From Lindgomyces ingoldianus (lineage: Eukaryota > Ascomycota > Dothideomycetes > Pleosporales > Lindgomycetaceae), in contig NW_022985164.1 of assembly GCF_010093535.1 (NCBI RefSeq), positions 179,982-202,533 of the forward strand: a stretch of 22,552 bases of DNA, given 5' to 3'. The notes under the pieces were generated by a model, which was not told the DNA's origin, did no database searches, and saw only the letters and a program-made list of their open reading frames with translations. This document shows, in pieces, positions 18,995-22,552 of this stretch. The position numbers and the translations under genes were made by a program. The stretch's first letter is position 1. Every line of letters begins with the position of its first letter.

Positions 18995-20059
18995 TAAAGT
19001 AAAAATGTTAAGATATAAGTTAAGAGCTATGTTAATAATTTATTAGAATGTTACTAAGGCATTTATTAGGCTAAATAGCATTACTAATAGTTTATAAAGT
19101 CTTTATAAAGTTCTAAACACTGTAAGCTATTTATTTCCCTCTCTTATTTTTATTTTATTAAATCTGTTTTAAATATTAAACTTTATAAAGTACTAGGTCC
19201 CTTTTAATTAATTTATAATGTCTTATATAATTAGTAGAAAAAACTAGTCTTAGACTATATTATTATTTAGGGTCTTATAGTCTTAATAGACTTAGATTTT
19301 TTTTTATTTATAAAAACTACTGCTAAAGCTACTAGGCTATAGCTTTTTTAAATGTAGCCTTATGCTAGCATTTTATTAACATATTCTTATAAGGCCTTTT
19401 TTATGCTTTAGTTAAAGAGCAAAGCTTATGTGTTTTTAAGTTGTAATCTTTTATTAAGTTAATAGCATAATTTTAGAGCTAGTGTAGTAGTAGTTCTCTA
19501 AGGTCCTCTAAGGTCTTAAACATATTCTTATAGTCTTTATATTTAAGTAGGATGCAGCCTTTTTTTTAAATTTAGATAACACTAATCTATTTTATATTCT
19601 TATTTTTTTTATTTTTTTATAGAAGACTTTTTTAAGTTTTTTTTTTATTATTTTTATTACCTAAGCTTTTAGCTCTTAGTAAGAGAATTTCTAGAGTTTC
19701 CTTTTCTTAAGGTAGTAACTGCTACTTTATTTTGCTTATTTGTAGACTAGGCATTTATTGTTATAGCATGCTAACTAGGTTATGCGTGCATAGTTATTAG
19801 GAGTTTTTATAGTTATAGTTTTTTAATTAATTGTAGAGTTATACATTCTAAGCTAGTTATAGCCTAAGATTGCATTATATTTACTTTTTAGCTTAAGTAT
19901 GTTTATAGACCTTTAATTTTTTATATTTAAAGTTTTAAAGTTTTTTTTATAAGTTTCTAGGTTAATTTATTCTCTACTATACTTAATTAATAATGTATTA
20001 GTAAGGGTTACCTTAAATAAGTTTTTTTTTATATAGAATAGTATGCTTTACTTATCTAC

Positions 20060-20125
20060 TTAATCTTTATCTATAGCAGTAAAGGTGCATCTACTGTCTA
20101 TAAGGGCTAGTCTAGGCTATTTTTT
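20060..20125 (-). other. Aspartic protease active site of gypsy II copy 2
   Basis: Minus strand reading LALIDSRCTFTAIDKD; the usual form is LIDSGCT. The catalytic Asp codon (20098..20096) is intact here, while the following Gly is Arg. In copy 1 the same site reads INSR. A 70-codon open stretch on the plus strand over this place (20085-20297) is a shadow. Confidence 0.8.
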
Positions 20126-21599
20126 ATACATAAAGGTAGTTATTAAGCTGTGTTTTGCCTCTTATCCTACTATAATTACTACTGCTATGTTATGTTTAAC
20201 TTTTTTATTAAAAAAAAGATATAAGTTAATGTTTTATAAGTTATTATTAAACTTATTTTTTTTTTATAAATTTAATGTTTTTAATTATAGTAGTTAGCTG
20301 CTTTACATTTATAATCTTTAACTAAGTAGTGTAACATTAGATAGTCTTTTTTTTTTACTGCTTTTTACTAAAAATAGTAGAACCTGCAGTTATCTTATTT
20401 TTTACACGCTGCCTATCTCTCCTGCTTATATAAGGGAGCTGTTTAGCAGGTGTAATAATTTATAGATTTGCAGGCTAAGGCTGTTTCTTACTATAGGCAT
20501 TTATTATAGTTCTTCTTCTATGTAGGCTACTATCCTGCTTAATGTTTATTGTCCTAGTGTTTAACACAGTATTATTGTGTACACTAGTACTAGGGGTACA
20601 GACACTTATTAGGCCTATGTAATGTGTTAAAAGGACTTTCTTAGGTCTACTATAGGTATTCCTTAGTTTATACTAGCTGTATAGGGTAATTTTTCTATTA
20701 GCAACTATTAGTGCTATAGGTGCTGCTTCTGCAAAGAATACATTGTCTGTAGTTCTGTTGTATTGCAAGAGCTTTTCTAGAGATTGCTAAGCTTAGAAGC
20801 AGTGTCTTAAGTTTCTTAGGCGCTAGTTATAGTACTTTAAACTTAGCAGGTTTACTTAGCTATTCTAGCTTTTAATTTTTAATCTTAGTAAAAAATTACT
20901 ATTACTTTTTTTATTTATAATGTTATACTTAACTTTAGCTATTTTTTATATAATGTTAAACATTAAGTAGTTGTTGCTAATGTTTATTTAATAAAGTAAC
21001 ACTATATAATTACTTAAGTAGTTATGTTATAACCTACACTTCTAGCACTTACATCTTTAAAACTGTTAAGAAAGCTCTTTTACTAAAGTGCTAAAAGTCT
21101 AGTCTTAAAAAAAGAACTGTTTTTCTTTTTTATAAATGTTTATAATATATTTTTAAATCTAAGTCTTTTCTTTATATCTTTTAAGAATTATAAGGTTTTA
21201 CAATACTATATTAAAGCTACTAAAATTTTAAATAACTACTTTCTAGTACACTTTAAGACAGTTATTTAAAGAATAGTTGCCTTTATATTACTAGTAGAGT
21301 TTATTATTTAATCTTTTTAATATTTCCTTATCTATAAGGCTGTATTTAGCAGTAATAGCTTTTATTATTATAGTAGTATTTTTATTTTCTTTTTTTTAGA
21401 AGTCTAGGCAGTTTTAGCAGAAATGTCTTACTTTTTTATAGTTTAAGTAGGCCTTATTCTCTAACTACTTTTATTATTTCTTTATTAGAGGCAGCTTATT
21501 ACGTCTTAAAACTTAGTTTTTCTTTAGAAGAGAGCTTTATATATGCTTTATATAACTAAGGTCTATTAGCTTTTTATTATATTATAAAAGCTTTTTTTT

Positions 21600-22219
21600 T
21601 TTAGGGACAAATTTTAGCTTTTAAAAAGTTCTTTTTAATTTCTTTTTTTTTTTTACATTCTTTATAGTAATTATTATAGGTTGTTGCTTTTTTAATGTAG
21701 TTTTTTAAAGTAGTTAGTTAGTTTATGTGCATAAACTTATTTTTTACTTTGTTATTTAGTTTATTATAAAACATATAGCATAGAGCTTTCTAGTTATTCT
21801 ATCTATATATAGCTATTTACTTTCTAAAGCGTGCTGCATAGTTTTAGACTAGTCTGCTGCCCTGTCTTATATTATCTAGTTTATTAGCTGCAATTCTTTT
21901 TTTATCTAGAGTTTTATAAATAGCTAATAAGGCTGCTTTAAAACTTTTAATGCTACTAAATACTTCTTTAGTTTTAAAGTTAAGTAGTGTGCTATTAGCT
22001 CTAAAGTCTATCTAATTATTAGCGTAAGGTTAGAACTAGATTATAAGGAGGCCTTTTAAGTGTAATCTTATTTAAAAGATTATTTCTGCATTAGTCTAAA
22101 ATACTCTTTTATTATATTACATATAAAAGTAGTATTTAGTAAAAAATAGTTAGAGGTCTTTTAATAATTTTCTAAAAAGCTTTAAAAAAGCTAGTTTTAA
22201 AGCCTTCTTAGCTATAACA
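21600..22219 (-). other. Gag N-terminal and core region of gypsy II copy 2
   Basis: On the minus strand KTLDKKRIAANKLDNIRQGS, NYAARFRK, then YNKLNNKVKNKF and TTLKNYIKKATTY match the capsid-like core typical of Ty3 Gag (RLRQG-SV-DYA-FR, L-EVKDEL, L-ELI--A). It ends upstream in stop-filled sequence next to the copia insertion. Copy 1 keeps only the part left of about 15380. Confidence 0.8.
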
Positions 22220-22224
22220 CTTAC
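22220..22224. repeat. Presumed target site, CTTAC, of copia copy 2
   Basis: Five bases before the LTR start TGTCCG. The partner lies beyond the window, so the duplication is only assumed. Confidence 0.35.
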
Positions 22225-22491
22225 TGTCCGTACGCAGCAGCAGCGTCGCGTCCTGGATACAAGCGATCGCGCACGAGCAGGATCACGTATCTATGTCACA
22301 TGATGCTCGTGCGCGAACCTCTGTGCGCGAACATCTAGATATCCCCCTTTTCCTCTGTACAGAGGAAAAACAAGAAGTAATTAACACTAGTTACCTAACA
22401 CCCCTGTGCGATGTTTACACTGTGTAAACCTCTCTGTCTTGTACGCATTTTGCTAACACTAAGTGCTAGCTAGCAGAGAGTCTATTTAACA
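22225..22491 (+). repeat. 5' LTR of a second copia element, plus strand
   Basis: TGTCCGTACGCAGC to CTATTTAACA, the reverse-complement relation to the LTRs at 7377 and 11458, so this copy is inserted in the opposite orientation. The first 150 bases are close to the best preserved part of 11458-11737, including the perfect 12-bp inverted repeat (22268-22279 with 22304-22315, 24-nt loop) and a 22-bp perfect palindrome at 22348-22369 centred on CCTCTGTACAGAGG. The second half (about 22370-22475) is clearly different, indicating a variant subfamily or recombinant. Confidence 0.85.
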
Positions 22492-22552
22492 CTAATTAGT
22501 AGTTTAAATACTGTAAAAGAGGAAGCTTTTTTTATACCTTTTTATTTAAAAG
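22492..22552 (+). mobile_element. Start of the interior of copia copy 2, cut by the window edge
   Basis: CTAATTAGTAGTT, shared with the same place in copy 1 (11457 down to 11445), followed by AT-rich sequence. Nothing coding is visible in the remaining bases. Confidence 0.65.

Larger units (their letters stand above)
16803..22219 (-). pseudogene. Gypsy II copy 2: full gag-pol with C-terminal chromodomain, degraded
   Basis: About 5.4 kb, the only uninterrupted version of this element here. In order of transcription: Gag core near 21600-22010 (LDKKRIAANKLDNIRQGSR, NYAARFRK); Cys/His-rich region near 20290-20400; protease near 20060-20110; RT near 18790-19450; RNase H near 18450-18640; integrase about 16970-18080; chromodomain 16803-16965. 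Domain order PR-RT-RH-INT-CHD is that of chromoviruses. Stops are almost all TAG/TAA at Gln/Trp positions, plus frameshifts in A/T runs. The longest open piece is in RT. The 5' LTR is missing from the window because a copia element sits at 22225. Confidence 0.9.

Noticed and set aside
20085..20297. 70-codon plus-strand open stretch
   Set aside because: Antisense to the gypsy protease region; no protein-like features.
1..22552. CRISPR array, bacterial operon, tRNA or rRNA genes
   Set aside because: No regularly spaced short repeats with unique spacers and no recognisable cloverleaf or rRNA segment. The repeats seen are transposon ends, LTRs and a leader array.

Overview
The window reads as an AT-rich, gene-poor, heavily mutated transposon graveyard of a filamentous ascomycete (Pezizomycotina). 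I see no intact host gene, tRNA or rRNA. Three things point there. Almost every reading frame is broken by TAG/TAA rather than TGA. CpA/TpG is scarce and TpA is in large excess, and where two copies of one repeat can be compared they differ by C-to-T/G-to-A transitions, as expected of repeat-induced point mutation (RIP). The mobile elements are also fungal in type: a Fot1/Pot2-like pogo transposon, Ty3/gypsy chromoviruses and a Ty1/copia element.

Layout. 1-1330: 3' part (integrase and chromodomain) of a gypsy chromovirus, plus strand, family I. 1331-3663: degraded, mostly unassigned sequence ending in a less mutated island. 3664-3723: lone terminal inverted repeat of the pogo element. 3726-15381: one gypsy chromovirus of family II on the minus strand, truncated at both ends and split by two nested insertions. 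The first is a complete 1864-bp pogo element (5016-6879, TA target duplication) inside the integrase core. The second is a complete-ended 4361-bp copia element (7377-11737, 280-bp LTRs, CTAAT target duplication) inside the RNase H-integrase linker. 15382-15441: polypurine tract plus the first bases of another LTR on the plus strand. 15442-22224: second copy of gypsy family II on the minus strand, with its 602-bp 3' LTR, polypurine tract and an uninterrupted gag-pol pseudogene. 22225-22552: 5' LTR and first internal bases of a second copia copy, plus strand, running out of the window.

The second gypsy copy acts as the empty-site reference that proves both insertions in the first. The likely order is gypsy II first, then pogo and copia into it, with RIP damaging all of them to different degrees. 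All coding sequences are pseudogenes; reconstruction is described only by short motifs. Less expected observations are an antisense reading frame kept in both gypsy II copies, opposite mutation gradients in the two copia LTRs, an unmutated (CA)16 tract inside RIP-damaged DNA, and a perfect 12-bp-arm hairpin kept in two copia LTRs.
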